A stretch of DNA of 64,000 nt from Liquidambar formosana. Lineage: Eukaryota; Streptophyta; Magnoliopsida; Saxifragales; Altingiaceae. A program made the translations under genes and the position numbers. The notes beneath the pieces are model-generated. The model saw only the letters and a program-made list of their open reading frames with translations, was not told where the DNA came from and ran no database searches. Below are positions 63,190 to 64,000 of this stretch, one piece after another. How positions within the stretch are numbered: position 1 is the first letter of the stretch; the number at the start of each line of letters is the position of its first letter. The stretch spans positions 4,856,607-4,920,606 of the forward strand of contig CM077834.1 of the NCBI GenBank assembly GCA_039720395.1. Direction: 5' to 3'.

Positions 63190-64000
63190 ATGGGTAGGCA
63201 AGGGCAGTTTGTGTATTGTCTTCTCTTGTTGCTCTCTCTGGTAAGCTCACTATATATTTTGCCATTCTTTCAAAACTTCCTACCTAAGTTTACTGCAAAA
63301 TTTTACTTATTTTTGTCTTCCAATCTTTGTAAATACCTTGGGTTACATTCAATTTGATTTGTATTAAATTCCACTAAGCCATTGATCCGTGTAGACGTAT
63401 TTAGTCGATCTGTGGATCAATTGAGGTTTTTTTTTTTTTCTTTTTTTTTTTCATTTTTTTGGGTGATAATTGTGTATCATGGTTAGATGCATGCGACGGG
63501 CATTTATGACATAAGTCACCCCTCACATGCTATCACATGAGGGTGATTTGTGTGTAGACTGTAGAGGGCACATATGCCCATCATACAGAATAATCTCTTG
63601 TATGGTGAGCATGGCATTAAAGTCCACATACTCTTGTTTTCATAATGGCATTAGTTTATGCTTCTCTTTTTACAGCAAAAGTTACAAAGTTGCAACTAGC
63701 TATTGCAGACAGCACATATTTACTAGACGTTTTGATGCACAAATTTTATTTATTTATTTATTTTTTTTGCACTTGTTTATGTTCAAAAATAATGCATGAC
63801 AATTTTGTGAACAAAAAAACTGGTTAAAATTTTGAAGTTTTTTAAGTCGAAAATTTTATTTGCTGATTTTTAATTAATCTTCAATAAAAATTAAACAGGT
63901 TATGGCGACATCCGCAGAGGTTGCTTCTAGTAATGACACATTAGAATGGGTGCAGAAAGATAATCGTCGATTCCTTCATGCCATTTACAGAGTTATTGAT
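63190..64000 (+). CDS. Glyoxalase I (lactoylglutathione lyase), 5' part only
   Basis: The exon from 63899 reads MATSAEVASSNDTLEWVQKD then NRRFLHAIYRVID to the window edge. LEW.KKDNRRFLHVVYRVGD is the conserved start of plant two-domain glyoxalase I, which turns the methylglyoxal-glutathione adduct into S-lactoylglutathione. The exon follows an AAACAG acceptor (63897-63898). A likely first exon ends at 63240 with a GTAAGC donor. If they are spliced, an ATG at 63190 is in frame (MGRQGQFVYCLLLLLSLV then MATS...) and adds 18 residues with a hydrophobic, signal-like stretch. Translation may therefore start at 63190 or at 63902. The family variant and metal type cannot be told from this fragment. 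Confidence 0.72.

Noticed and set aside
1..64000. CRISPR arrays, operons, phage or integron features
   Set aside because: The window is plant nuclear DNA; no regularly spaced repeats with unique spacers or bacterial gene organisation exist here.

Overview
This is nuclear DNA of a flowering plant, almost certainly a eudicot. It is AT-rich, has many-exon genes with GT-AG introns, CT/GA and TA microsatellites near promoters, a nuclear-type tRNA-Phe, and a dense load of small DNA transposons and Helitrons. I cannot name the species. There are no operons, CRISPR arrays or prokaryotic features.

Layout. About 0.8-4.6 kb holds two glycine-rich cell-wall protein (GRP) genes arranged as a large inverted duplication. 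The minus-strand copy is intact and the plus-strand copy is frameshifted. At 5225-6334 lies a Mutator-like element (MULE) with a perfect 9-bp target-site duplication (TSD). At 6600-7338 is a two-exon gene for a small, probably plastid, single-membrane-span protein. It converges on a 14-exon Rab3GAP catalytic-subunit homologue (15317 down to 7656). That gene carries a 4-bp tandem duplication in exon 10 which breaks the frame unless an alternative donor is used. After a 5.5-kb intergenic stretch holding a Helitron and several MITEs comes a complete 34-exon MSH5, a meiotic MutS homologue (20864-37600). It converges on a five-exon GDSL esterase/lipase (41621 down to 37961) whose second intron contains a tRNA-Phe(GAA) gene on the opposite strand. 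From 42 to 48 kb there are only repeats, including a MITE, a Helitron with a long internal foldback, and a second copy of the MULE. A five-exon plastidial APS reductase (APR) follows (52183 down to 48500). From 52.9 to 58.6 kb there are two transposon complexes: a 2-kb PIF/Harbinger-like element carrying a broken MAPKKK-type kinase gene, and a Helitron nested inside a MITE. The window ends in the first coding part of a glyoxalase I gene.

The genes are independent single-copy loci: cell wall, Rab regulation, meiotic crossover, lipid hydrolysis, sulfate assimilation and methylglyoxal detoxification. The most notable material is the mobile-element content. Element boundaries can be read to the base from TSDs for the two MULEs, the kinase-bearing Harbinger-like element and the nested MITE. 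Three Helitrons all sit in an AT dinucleotide. No wholly new system is evident. The best leads are the kinase capture, the MULE family with a repeated internal module, the Rab3GAP frameshift with a possible splice rescue, and the inverted GRP pair.
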